Shown here: one piece after another, positions 36,544 to 46,738 of the stretch
How the letters are laid out: each line of letters starts with the position of its first letter
How positions within the stretch are numbered: the stretch's first letter is position 1
Source: Amphirosellinia nigrospora
Lineage: Eukaryota > Ascomycota > Sordariomycetes > Xylariales > Xylariaceae
Direction of reading: 5' to 3'
Length of the DNA stretch: 64,000 bases
Assembly: GCA_004123355.1 (NCBI GenBank)
Contig: SCHM01000003.1
Location: forward strand, 5,165,058-5,229,057
Notes under the pieces: model-generated
Told to the model about the DNA's origin: nothing
The model's input: the letters and a program-made list of their open reading frames with translations, nothing else
Databases searched by the model: none
Made by a program: the position numbers and the translations under genes

Positions 36544-36689
36544 GTGTGATCCCTTTGCATTGTTCTTAGTTAGACGGCAGCGCTTTGCATGAAGATGATC
36601 AGTTACCGGCGACGGAGTTTGGCATTAGCAGGAGTTAGAATGGTACTACGAGGCTTGTGATCGTTGTATGGCACCAGCCTCCAAAAGAT

Positions 36690-37199
36690 TCACCCGAATG
36701 CAGGAGCTATTGAATAGACAACAATCAATTGATTGTTTGAATCCTTGAAACACTGTTGTCCGGCATTAGCAGCCGCCGTCTGTGAGAATGAAGCTAAGAA
36801 AAAAGTCAAGAATATGGGAAAGGGCAACATACCCTGTGCAAATTCCCGACGATCTCATCTAGTGCAGGGGCGAATGCGCTGTTAACATAGAGAAATAGTC
36901 CATCAGTCGGTTTGAGGGATAATATCTTACGCAGATGCGTGACGACAGTCTCGAACTTCTGCGTAGCACTAATCTTGCGAACTTCGGTCTTCAACTGCGG
37001 TGCCGACCCGACGGCCTTGAATCGCACCTGGACCTTCTCCTGTTCGAAGCCGCCTGCGGAGGCCAAGGCGGAGCTCGCATCACGAGGCAGAGCCGTGAGC
37101 ACCGTCGACGCTGTCATGGTAAGCGGTAGCTCTGGTGACACGGGCCGGTCCTGAATCGGAGAGGGTGGGGGTGACGGGAGGGAACGTCGGGTACTCCAT
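36690..37199 (-). CDS. atg12: autophagy ubiquitin-like protein Atg12
   Basis: The ubiquitin-like modifier conjugated to Atg5 in autophagosome formation. The exon ending at 36833 carries [39 protein letters not shown] and [20 protein letters not shown]. An 80-nt intron follows, and exon 2 (36752-36690) supplies [20 protein letters not shown]. The C-terminal Gly needed for conjugation is therefore present without processing. The Pro-rich N-terminus is open only if the frame changes between the ATG at 37199 and the [11 protein letters not shown] segment, so an indel near 37175-37185 or an unseen upstream exon is likely. The conserved fold itself is intact. Neighbours are unrelated. Length with the leader is about 155 residues, normal for fungal Atg12. 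Confidence 0.9.
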
Positions 37200-37847
37200 C
37201 TTGAGAAAAGAAAGTAAATACTATATTATGAAGAAGAAATATGCGGTGGAAAGAAATCTTAGAAGCCGAGACTATTTGGCAACTGGAGATATAGTGGTAG
37301 CTGCTTCGTGAAAGTCAAGTTAGAGTCGTGAGACGAGACACATGGTTAACCTTATTCTTATTCACTGCTACCTAAGCGGCCCAAGCCACCTGTCCTACAC
37401 TCGTGTAGTGTGGCTGAATTTGTGGCGCTATCACTCCCCCCTGTCGTTGGTCCTACCCCTTTTCCATTCACTGAGATCAATTTGAATGGTATGAATTTTA
37501 TAATATATTTCCAAGTAGAACTACTTCTATTTCCTTGATTCATCGCCTTTGGATACCTAGCCCGTGCAATCCCAACACAGTGCATAGCCTAAGCCGCAGA
37601 TATTATCTCCAAGGTTTTATCTAGTCGGTTAAGAAAAAAGATCACTGACTAAGTACCTATGAAGTTAGTAGCCAGCTCATTCAACCCTATTACTTACGAA
37701 AGATATATCCTAGCGTGCATCAACTAAATATTGAAGAAGAAGAAAATAGCGAGCTCATATTTGTGACATTTTGCAGCTTTAAATCCTCCATAACTAGTGA
37801 ACGTCTCCGACGAAGCCCGACACCACTGGAGCTTAGCAATTTGTACT
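37200..37847. other. intergenic, atg12 promoter side
   Basis: AT-rich spacer upstream of atg12 and downstream of the methyltransferase. No gene recognised. Confidence 0.5.
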
Positions 37848-39201
37848 CTAGGCCAGTTCAGCCTCAACCAGGCATTCATTCTTCCGCCCATCTTGCCATA
37901 TCTTGATAATTTTGAATCCTGCATCATTGACAAGCTTGGTCCACATAGCCTCTGTCCTTTCGTAAGCGCCAACGTTTGCCATCATCTCCACATCCATCAC
38001 AGCTTGAATAGAACTGACACCAGTCGGCGGGAGAACCATATCGACGATAAGCAGCCTGGAATAGCCCTTCGTCATCGCCTCTGAAATATTCTTTAGTATC
38101 TCGGCGGCGGTGTTGTCCGGCCAATCGTGAAAAACGGCATGGAGGTAGTATGAGCGACTACCTAGGACCGTGCGTAGTACAATTAGCTAGGTACACATGA
38201 AGTTGTCTGGCAAGCATGAAATACCTTTCACCGGTTGCGGTTGAAACATGTCGTGCGGCATCGCCCTGATCTTTTCGTTCAGGCTTTCCGCTCCGACTAG
38301 GACTTCTGGCAGATCTTGGAGAACCAGTGAGCCGGCAGGGATATCCGGATGCTTCTCGAGCAGCCTAGTCAGATCGATGCCGTGATGGCCCCCTATATCG
38401 ACACAAAGGACACCCCCATTGCTTAAGTCGGCACCTTTCAATAGTGAGTGAGTGTCGTAGAACTCGGGCCAAGGCACTTTGTGTCTCGCCCAGCCCGTCA
38501 TGAAACCACTGAAGCTTTCCTGATACGAGGGGTCGGCAACACATTTGCCAAAGAAATCGAGGTTTCCAGGACACCAGTCTGCGTAGTTGCTATTCTTAGC
38601 ATCTTGAGGTTCCTTGTAGCCTGTTTTCGCTAGGAACGACGGGAGGTTGATGCCTGATCTTTCCCAGTGATGCGTTCTGAAGCCCTATTCAGCTTATTAT
38701 GGCGCAACCACGATGGATGGAGTACATACCGGCACTGAATCCATTGCAAGTTGTCTTCCTGAATTAGATTCGTCAATTCATATTGATCTTGACTCGTCTC
38801 CGCAATTATATGAACCGAAGCTAGTAATCTAAGCAGGCGACCTATATATAAGGTTATCAGTCAGTGATTATCAGTATCTGAGCTTATCGTAGTGTCAGCA
38901 TACGCAGTAAATTCAGGTCGCAACTGTGCGTGCACAGTTCACGGAGCTGATCGACTGATTTGGTTGTGCCACCGATTGCCGCCCATTGTTTCCAGAGTCC
39001 AAGGTCTAGAAGAGTCTGTAGTGCGGCAAACACGATAGGTTGGCCGAAGGTAATGTCGTAGAATCTCTCTTCTCTAGTCTCCACTCGACTCAGGAGCTTC
39101 TTGGCGGTTTCTATGAGCCGTACTCGGTCAGCATCGTTACCTTCAAAGTCATCTGCCTTTATGGCCTCCAAGGTACTGATTAGGGACCCAATTTTCGACA
39201 T
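37848..39201 (-). CDS. SAM-dependent O-methyltransferase, plant COMT-like fungal family
   Basis: Four exons (39201-38904, 38841-38730, 38676-38225, 38161-37848) splice into an intact 391-residue frame. The N-terminal helical dimerisation part includes FGQPIVFAALQTLLDLGLW and LLRLLASVHIIAETS. The Rossmann domain has motif I VLCVDIGGHHGIDLTRLLEK, an LQDLPEVL stretch that often binds the SAM ribose side, and the catalytic segment YYLHAVFHDWPDNTAAEILK, with the His-Asp-Trp-Pro core just after intron 3. It ends GFKIIKIWQDGRKNECLVEA. Such enzymes decorate polyketides, phenolics and other secondary metabolites, but the substrate cannot be read from sequence. The start ATG precedes MSKIGSLISTLEAI, and splicing is clean. 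A GST and a Zn2Cys6/oxidoreductase pair lie within 7 kb, so a cluster role is possible. Confidence 0.9.
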
Positions 39202-40498
39202 ATTTGCACTACGGCGGATGCGTGTTTCTATAGCTGTGAAAAGAAATATTGCGATACTAATAGAAATGCAAGGGAGAGGTGTCAACTACTCCCTTTGCCC
39301 ACACTGCATTCTCTCCTTGCACCTTGTAATTATTCGGCTTCGTAAGTCGGCGTAAAATTCGACCGGCATATACCCCATCTTCCACTATGTTCTCTTAGGT
39401 CGCGGTCTGACAGTACAAAATCGGGCCTCTGTGACATAATGTTACGTTCATGATTAAAGTGGAGGGCGACACTAACCGCTCTAGTTGGACATGCATCGTC
39501 GTCATGCACGTCAATCTCTTATCAGCTAATAACTAGATGATTCCGCCGTTGATCTTGAGCATTTTAGTCGATCTCTGGTCGTAAAAGCTTATTACCTTGC
39601 CTTTATTGCGATTCAAATAGATTAGTTTTGCTGAGACTGCATCGCCAACTAAATATGCTGTACACTCACATAACCCGTCCCTTTGTGAAACATCAACTTG
39701 CGTACTATCGACCTAAAAGCTTCTTTCTTATTAAAACCATCGTGAATTTCTGACATTAACTGGTCATTCATATTTATTCGTAGCCCAGCTGACATAGCTA
39801 GCCGAATTTATACTCATAATGGCCGAGGTGATAAAGCGTTACACCCAGTTGGCAATATTAGAACTAGACCTCAAGGGTGTCAACTCAAACTTTCACTGTC
39901 TCCTTTACCATGACCATTCTGCTAGCTTTAACGTAGACCCCTTATGCTCAGCGAGGCATGGCCATAGCAGGCTTCGTACGACTGATAATCAAGTTTTGAG
40001 GGATGTCACGATGCCTTCCCCTCACCCCCAACCCCTCGGCTCCGCTAGGACAAAGGGCGTGTATATATATTCCGAAGACGGGGGACTGGCCTACGGCATA
40101 CTAGAGCTTAGACCCTTTTTGCAACAAGAATTGTATTACCCGTCTCCGGAGGTCCTGGCAAGTGGTGACACGGATTCAGGTGGCCGCGCGGCTGCGGTCA
40201 GCATGTCGCCGAGAAGCTGGTGCTCTGTACCTATTAATTGGCAGCTTCAAAACATTGTGATTTAAAATACGGGTCACTGGATGGGAAATCTGGGCAAATG
40301 TTGGTTCCATTTCAATTGTATTAATACTCCTTACTGAACCATACTACCCGAGCCTGTAACATCTCTCGTTACGCTCTATGAAGCATCCTCTTCTCATCTA
40401 TCCCCTGTCGGCTTCAACAACGTGTGATAAAACTTTCGGAGGCTGTCGCCGAGCCTTTACGTCTGGGTTCACTCTCCTGTGGTCTTCCGCCTTGGTTC
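39202..40498. other. intergenic, methyltransferase upstream region
   Basis: A 148-codon open frame at 39819-40265 on plus has no family resemblance and is not called. No other features. Confidence 0.45.
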
Positions 40499-41235
40499 TC
40501 ATAGAATGATACGTGCAGCGGCGACTTCAGTTGCAATAGTAACATTCGCCGACAGTATATCATACACCCAATGCATCCTCATCATCTTTTTGTACCAGTG
40601 ACGCACTAATAAGAATGGCGCAGTGTCCGGCAGGGGCTTGCACTTGTGAATGAGAGTGAGCCAGCTGCAAAAGATCAAGTCCACATACGACATGCGGTTA
40701 CCCATAATCCACATGTTGTAGGGGCGCTTGCCTTCGGTAACATTTTCGGCTAACTGTTCATTGAGTGACCCCAGCTGCAAATTGAAGTCCAGCTGCAAAT
40801 TGAAGTCCAGCAGCAAATGCTCGGCATTGTCAACCCCGTGCCCATCCAACTCCCAACTGACTATAGCTCTCTCCATGTAGCGCCCCTGCAACACGTGGAG
40901 GGATTTGCAGAGAAAATGCTCTTTCTGACTCCGAGGGAAAGATAACAAGTGGCTTTTGTCGTAATTCTCTACCACATAAGATATTATTGCGGCGGATTCG
41001 GAGATAGACACTCCGGTGTTCGGATCGTCCAAAACGGGGGTCTTCAGAATGAATTCGTCTTGTACATGGCCATCGGGTCGGATAATTCATGGCGTAAACG
41101 GAGAGCGCAAACCACAAGCAATATTTCTGTGAGGAAAGGCCCCGGATGTCCGACCAATTTGAGAGGTTGGACGGGCTGGATCTTGGGTACGTCTCCTGCC
41201 GACGTATCACCAGTGAATGGATTTCGTTGTGCCAT
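40499..41235 (-). CDS. glutathione S-transferase-like protein (one frame break)
   Basis: The N-terminal part reads IQPVQPLKLVGHPGPFLTEI, like the first strand and helix of a thioredoxin-fold GST. After a one-base frame change near 41060 it continues LKTPVLDDPNTGVSISESAA and IISYVVENYDKSH, the cis-Pro and SES/ES glutathione-binding block. The C-terminal helical domain follows, with GNRMSYVDLIFCSWLTLIHK matching the conserved N-capping/Asp motif of the domain and a basic end. A perfect 18-bp tandem duplication adds DFNLQL twice in helix 4-5. The sequence between the catalytic strand and the Pro loop (VVCALRLRHELSDPMAMYK) is degenerate compared with typical members. Start at 41235 is tentative. 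It could detoxify substrates of neighbouring enzymes; this is inference only. Confidence 0.7.
40772..40807 (-). repeat. 18-bp perfect tandem duplication inside the GST gene
   Basis: The unit CAGCTGCAAATTGAAGTC occurs twice head to tail, and a third degenerate partial copy (CAGCAGCAAAT) follows. It keeps frame and inserts six extra residues. Confidence 0.95.
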
Positions 41236-41843
41236 TGATCGTTGTTGGCTACAAGACGTATATACTTTAGAGCGCAGCAAGAAGTATCGTGAAAACAGTA
41301 TTTGTCGGGCAATAAGTGTGCACCTTGGAATGTAGAAAAAGCGATGTCAAAATAGTACTGTGGCGTAATAAGAACCCAAGTGGCTGTACGAGTGTTGATT
41401 CTGGTTAACTTGACTTTGCGAGAGTGATGGGATGGTTTCTTTCAAATACCTGAAAACGAGATATGTTTGTACTCTCTACAGTGCACGCTGCGACTTCTTA
41501 GCTTCGCACGCACCTTCGATGTCTTTAAAATAAACAGTAAAGGAAGTTTCGACTGAAGCCAGAAACCTCTAAATTCGGCAGTAGAGGAACCGGCGTAAAT
41601 GCATACATTCTATTGATCGTCGCGTCACCAAACCTAAAGATGACTGTACCTTCAAGAGTTAGAAGGTGGAAACGAGATACATTGTTTGGGTCTGTACACC
41701 AAGACTTATGTCATCAAACATATCATATATCCTCGGGCTAAACCTCATGGATCCTCAGAAGTACCTAGTTCTTGCTAATTAAGCTCCCAGAATCTGTTCG
41801 TCACATCGAAAAAAAAACCCAAGACTAGGTAAGTAACATTTGA
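41236..41843. other. intergenic, GST promoter side
   Basis: Holds the GST upstream region and the 3' end of the regulator. An A-run (AAAAAAAAACCC) lies near 41811. No gene recognised. Confidence 0.5.
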
Positions 41844-44073
41844 TTAGAGTTGAGAATGTCTCAATTGCATCGAGTCCCGATCTAACACGCCGTTTTGACC
41901 AATATAGCATGCCCAGCTACCGAGACAATCCTTTACCTTACCCGCCTGGTCTGTTAGCCAGACCCGATCCCGCCCCGAATAGATTATGTTGAAATTATTT
42001 GCTCGTATCATATACATTCGTGAAAACACATCAGCCAATCCAGCAGGTACCGCCCACCTAGTAGCTGCTGAACCGACGGGTATGTCTGCTTGGAAGTCGT
42101 TATTGTTCATATTCCAGTAGGGCGAGAGGATATCCTGGGCTTCTAATGCCATGGTGGCATTGCTCCAGCCCTCCAGACCCTCGATACACGGCGCAGTATC
42201 AGCTGGCGGCAGCTTCTGAATGCTCGTATTGTCCTTTTCGGGCGTTGTTTGCGGCAGCGCTTCATTCTTTCCCCTCAGCACTTCTTGAGCTATCATTTGA
42301 ATCTCTTCGAGATTTCTTCCTCCTTGTGGCCATACTTTCGCTAGGACCCGGATGTAACCGACCACCAAGCGAAGCTGAGACCTGGCAACCGCGAGCTGCC
42401 GTCCTGAGAAGAGCACTTTTATGGCGGCCAGTAGGGTGTGTGTGCCTGCTGCTGTCATGCATATCGTAAAGGGGCAGCGACTGAATGGCTGCACTGGTAA
42501 GACAAGAAATTGAAGTTGCGCCTCGATGGATTGTAGACACCTTTGAGTGTGAACAGTCTCCGAGTCTTTCACAGGCAGCCGCCGGGGTGGTTCGACCAAA
42601 CAACTTGATACGCCCTCCAGTGGGTGAAAAGGTAGCCGAGAAAATGGACGATGTAAGGCAATAAGATTTCTGCGGCCATGTTAGTCACAATTTGAGACTG
42701 TGTGTGAATCTTCTTAATGGAGTTTGTAGGGGCAGCCTATATTGGAACTTACGCGTGGACAGCCATCTGAGCTTGGAACATAAGCTCATCTACAACATTG
42801 CCCTCTTTTAGAACCTCTCTCTAGACTTCGGTAGGAGAAGGAACCATCCATCTATGATAGCATCTACTTCTGCAATCGTCTTAGGAGATAGCCAATTTGA
42901 GGCATCGGGCGAGCCAGCGGAGAGCGCTAAAGCGATGCTACGCGTCGCTCCGATGAGATAGGCAAACGACGAGAAGGACTGGTTTTCGGGGCCAAATTCC
43001 CTTGAATCAAAGTCGTCGAGCGTCTTAGGTAGAGGTATTGACTAACGATCAACATAGGAGTGAGCACTAACAAGCTGAAGTTTGGAGAGGGCCTTTCATG
43101 ACTTACGCCCGACTCATATTCATCTTCTTCACAGGGCAGATCGGTATCTGTTTCCACTTCGCACAGAGCAAATGCTGGGGACCGCTTGATTGCCGCGTAG
43201 TATGCATCGATGGTATAAACCTGCCAAAATGTTCTCCTGAGACACTCTTGCAGAACTATATCGCCACCCCCATGCTCGCTAGCGAACCGGGAGCGGTTCA
43301 TGCCCAGACTCAGTACAATCCTAATTGCGGCATCAATCTCCTCACGAGCTTTCACCTTCTCGGCGCACCAGTACAGGGAAATGGAATAGAGAAGGTGACA
43401 TTGTGCCAAGAATGGATCGGGGGGGAGTTGTTGCGCGGCTTGGAATCCTTCTATGACTTTGTCTTGCAGTTGCTGTGTTAAGTCTGGGCAAACGTACAGT
43501 GACCCTATGAAGCGGATCACGGTGACTAGAAGTGATAGGCTCTCCTGACCCGATGCCTTATCGTACTGCTGCTGAAGGTGATGATGCGGAAGAACACAAG
43601 GGTGGCACCTGTGAAAATGTTTGTAGTATGACTTAATGAGGAAGTCTGTTGCAATGTTTGAAAACTGAATATCGGCAATCGAATCTAGCGTGTCCTCACT
43701 GTGGCCCGTCTCTGATTCCGTTGTAGAGTGAACGCCATACTCAAGTGGTAAACTTGAAAAAGCATCGCCCGAGGCCTGATGTTCTTGGGCCCCTCTCACT
43801 CCAGGAGACCTGGTCTCCGGACTGGTCTCGGACGGTGAACGGGTAGCCGACCCATTCTTTGTGAGGGCCTGACGCCTCTCTGCAAGCCTCGTCCGGGTCA
43901 GGCCACCTCTTCGGGATTTCACATATTGGCATGTCCTCCCTCGGACGAACACCGTATGCAGACGGGCTGCTGGGCATCGCAGCGTACGTGGCGGTTGCGG
44001 CACGGGAGACACGCCACCGAGACACGGCTACCCAAATTTTGGCAGTGGCTGTTGATGGATCTTCGGAGTCCAT
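41844..44073 (-). CDS. Zn2Cys6 fungal-specific transcription factor (three frame breaks)
   Basis: A binuclear zinc cluster lies at the N-terminus: CLPCRNRHVRCD, then PVCIRC, then TCQYVKSRRGG, giving the six cysteines. It is followed by the fungal transcription factor middle domain: YYKHFHRCHPCVLPHHHL, FIGSLYVCPDLTQQLQDKVI, LLYSISLYWCAEKVKAREEI, AIRIVLSLGMNRSRFA and LRRTFWQVYTIDAYYA. Introns fit at 43106-43042 and 42752-42670. After the second comes ALHRPFSRLPFHPLEGVSSC, typical of this domain. Frame changes are needed at an AAAA run (about 44040), near 43937 in GAGGGAGG between zinc-cluster cysteines 5 and 6, and near 42815. Targets are unknown. The start at 44073 is 610 bp from a divergent oxidoreductase gene, the usual position for a pathway regulator. 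The C-terminal 80 residues are poorly conserved. Confidence 0.85.
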
Positions 44074-44683
44074 GGTAAATCCAATAGATATAATCTGGGG
44101 CGCTTTCGTGAATTCAGCTGGGACCGTGACATCGGCCGAAGGCCTGTGATAGCAGCCCCATGAGCTAAGGATGGGGTAACCGGGTACTCGGGTATTGGCC
44201 GTCGGCTACCCGATTCCGTTGGCGTCAGCGCGCCAAGCTTTTCCCCAGCTGACTCATAATTCTCCCGACCGCCTATTTCTAGTGCCTTTCATTATTCATC
44301 TACCGACATCCATCAACGGTACAGTAATGTGCTGCCTGCCGAAGAAGTCGAGTTGCCGTCGGGTCATGGTGAAGCCCTCGTTGCACCCGGATTGTGGTGA
44401 AATAAGATGAAAACGATGGCCGAGGGGAATCAATTCCCGTGCAACGCCTAGGCTGACGCCAGATTGGTGGCTATTGCGGTGTACGAGAAACCGAGATTGA
44501 GACAACACTAAGTAGAGGAATTCTGCATCATGAAGGTAAATGGTATAAAGAGCGAGCAAGAGCTCGCTGTCATTGAGTTATTGAAAATCAGTATCAACAT
44601 GATATAGACTCAACACATCATAACATAACCTATTCATTAATCCATTAATCCCAACACAATTGGCTGATCGCTTCACCGAGGAG
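44074..44683. promoter_or_regulatory. 610-bp divergent promoter region
   Basis: Lies between the start codons of the Zn2Cys6 factor (minus) and the oxidoreductase (plus), so both promoters must be inside it. Apart from the inverted repeat listed next, no TATA box or other motif could be assigned with confidence. Confidence 0.7.
44181..44213. promoter_or_regulatory. candidate Zn2Cys6 binding site (CGGGTA repeats)
   Basis: A perfect 7-bp inverted repeat, TCGGGTA (44188-44194) and TACCCGA (44207-44213), is separated by 12 bp. An extra direct copy of CGGGTA lies at 44181. Zn2Cys6 dimers typically bind paired CGG triplets in inverted, everted or direct arrangement. The site lies about 110 bp upstream of the regulator's own start codon and 470 bp upstream of the oxidoreductase. 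Binding is inferred, not shown. Confidence 0.45.
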
Positions 44684-45964
44684 ATGTCTCAAAAGATCGT
44701 CGTCATCGGATCAGGCTTTGCTGGCCTTTGGGCTGCTCTATCTGCTCGTCGCTTAATCAGCTTGAACTTCGAGAAAGGAAATGCGGAGGCCGCCAAGGTC
44801 GAGGTAGTTGTGATCGCACCCGATGCGAACTTAGTGATGCGGCCGAGACTCTATGAATCCAACCCAGCAAGCATGAGCGCCCCCGTCGACGATGTATACC
44901 GTGCTTGCGGTGTGAAATTCGTCTATGGCATCGTCGATACCATCCGTGTCGCAGACCATGAGATCGAACTAGTCGATCGTGCCGGCGCGCGATCTACTAT
45001 GACTTACACTAAACTAATCTTGGCGGCTGGTAGCCGTGTCGTTCGTCCCGCCATCTCAGGGCTCGACGAGTACGCCTTCTCCGTGGACCAGTTCGAAGAT
45101 GCTATTAAGTTGGATAGGCATCTGCAAAGTCTTGCTTCGAAGCCTTCTAGCAAGGCCCGAAACACGATTGTGGTTTGCGGTGGCGGGTTTACAGGTATTG
45201 AGCTGGCTGCTGAACTCCCTGGCCGTCTACGCGCAATTCTCGGCGAGGACGCAGATTTCCAAGTCATCACCGTAGAGCGAAACAAGGAAATTGGCAAAGC
45301 TCTAGGGGCAGGACCTCGTCCCCATATCGTCAAAGGACTGAGTGATCTTGGGGTCGAAACCAAGTTGGGCAACGGCGTTGTCGGCCTTGACGCTGAAGGA
45401 GTAACACTATCTTCGGGCGAGCGTATCGAGACGCTTACCACAGTTTGGACAGCCGGTGTCGCGGCAACTCCTCTGACGAAGCAGGTGTCAGATAAGAGGG
45501 ACAACTTCAGCCGTCTTCACGTTGACCAGGATCTACGCGTGCCGACGGCTCAAGACGTCTTCGCGGCAGGAGACGCGGCCTCAGCTGCTACTGATGAAGA
45601 TGGCCATTGCACCATGATGTCCTGTCAACACGCCGGTCCCCTCGGAAAGGTTGCCGGCTATAATGCTGCGGCTGAGTTATTGAACATACCTACAATCCCC
45701 TACTCCCAGCCCGTATATCGGGTATGCCTAGATCTCGGCGCAGCAGGCTCTGTCGTCGGTGAAGGCTGGGATCCCACCGTCCAAGTCACTGGCGCTCATG
45801 CAAAGCCGATCAAGCAATTCATCAACGGAGCCCTCATCTACCCACCCAAAGCGGTCGCATTCGATGCCTTTGCGGCGGCTGATCCGGCATTTGACGGCTC
45901 GGATCCTGCGGTTGACCACCCCAGTTTGAACCGGTTCTTCCGCGAGAATGGAATTAAAGCATAG
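44684..45964 (+). CDS. FAD/NAD(P)-dependent oxidoreductase, NDH-2-like
   Basis: Intact single-exon gene of 426 residues. Two dinucleotide folds are clear: FAD site IVVIGSGFAGLWAALSAR near residues 5-22, and NAD(P) site IVVCGGGFTGIELAAELP near 165-182. The conserved late FAD motif is VFAAGDAA near 300. LILAAGSRVVRP and TTVWTAGVAATPL complete the pyridine-nucleotide-disulphide oxidoreductase pattern. There is no redox Cys pair after the FAD motif, so it is closer to type II NADH dehydrogenase or AIF-like enzymes than to thioredoxin reductase. The start is the ATG at 44684; no earlier in-frame ATG is needed, and no mitochondrial leader or C-terminal membrane helix is obvious. It is divergent from the Zn2Cys6 factor, suggesting co-regulation. 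The electron acceptor is unknown. Confidence 0.9.
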   Translation: MSQKIVVIGSGFAGLWAALSARRLISLNFEKGNAEAAKVEVVVIAPDANLVMRPRLYESNPASMSAPVDDVYRACGVKFVYGIVDTIRVADHEIELVDRAGARSTMTYTKLILAAGSRVVRPAISGLDEYAFSVDQFEDAIKLDRHLQSLASKPSSKARNTIVVCGGGFTGIELAAELPGRLRAILGEDADFQVITVERNKEIGKALGAGPRPHIVKGLSDLGVETKLGNGVVGLDAEGVTLSSGERIETLTTVWTAGVAATPLTKQVSDKRDNFSRLHVDQDLRVPTAQDVFAAGDAASAATDEDGHCTMMSCQHAGPLGKVAGYNAAAELLNIPTIPYSQPVYRVCLDLGAAGSVVGEGWDPTVQVTGAHAKPIKQFINGALIYPPKAVAFDAFAAADPAFDGSDPAVDHPSLNRFFRENGIKA

Positions 45965-46738
45965 AATTCCCACGAGCCAGATGCGAACAGGATTCAAATC
46001 CAGCCTTTAAGATTGCATGAAGATGATAGATAGACCGCATATAGATCCAGCTGGGTAACCCCCTCAATTATTGATTCATTAAGCCATTTCCATGTGCATC
46101 TTAGGATTATCAGCGGTCCACATATCGTCCTAGAACTTTAACATTCGTAGCATGGCAGAAAATGTTGTGCGGGATGTTGTTGTATTAGAAGTAGAAATCG
46201 GGAGGTTTTGGGGTGCTAGCTAAAATGTTTCGCGACTTGCTTCCGAGTACCTGCGGACTGTTATAGCTACTTAGCTTTGCTTTATAAACATTTACAAAGC
46301 CAATGACGTCATTAATATGGGCATCGCGCCATGTCTAACATCGTTGAAGACAAATATCATGTATAGGGTAAGTCCCAACCCCTGTCCTGTGGGCGAGCCG
46401 CCAAGTCCTATGCCCTCAGAACAATAGCCAACAAGATAATCAGTCGAATTTCTTCTAAAACTACCAGTGCTAGAATCTTAAACATCATAACTACATGAAG
46501 ATGGCAGGATGAAGCAATAATAGATTCAAAAAACATCGAGATTTTAAGTGGTCGGTCGCGTCTAATTCTAGTCTTGAAGGATTCCAAACTTGACGGCCAA
46601 ATTGATACTCCTAAGCACTTCCCCCACACCCCTTGCCTGCACACTCTCCATCACCAACATGCTACGCGAGAGCCTATTCATTTTAGTTGAGAAGCGACTG
46701 CAGCGGGGATAGTAAAGTAGTAAGTAACTAGAAAATAG
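45965..46738. other. intergenic, 3' ends of two convergent genes
   Basis: No gene recognised. A short minus-strand open frame (46408-46644) is hydrophobic but unsupported. Confidence 0.45.

Noticed and set aside
39819-40265. 148-codon plus-strand open frame
   Set aside because: No recognisable family, ordinary spacer composition and no neighbouring exon that would extend it.
41811-41819. A-run as a retroposon poly(A) tail
   Set aside because: Too short, with no target duplication or upstream element body.
46000-46020. GGATTCAAATCC, resembling a tRNA T-arm
   Set aside because: No acceptor stem or other arms could be paired upstream.
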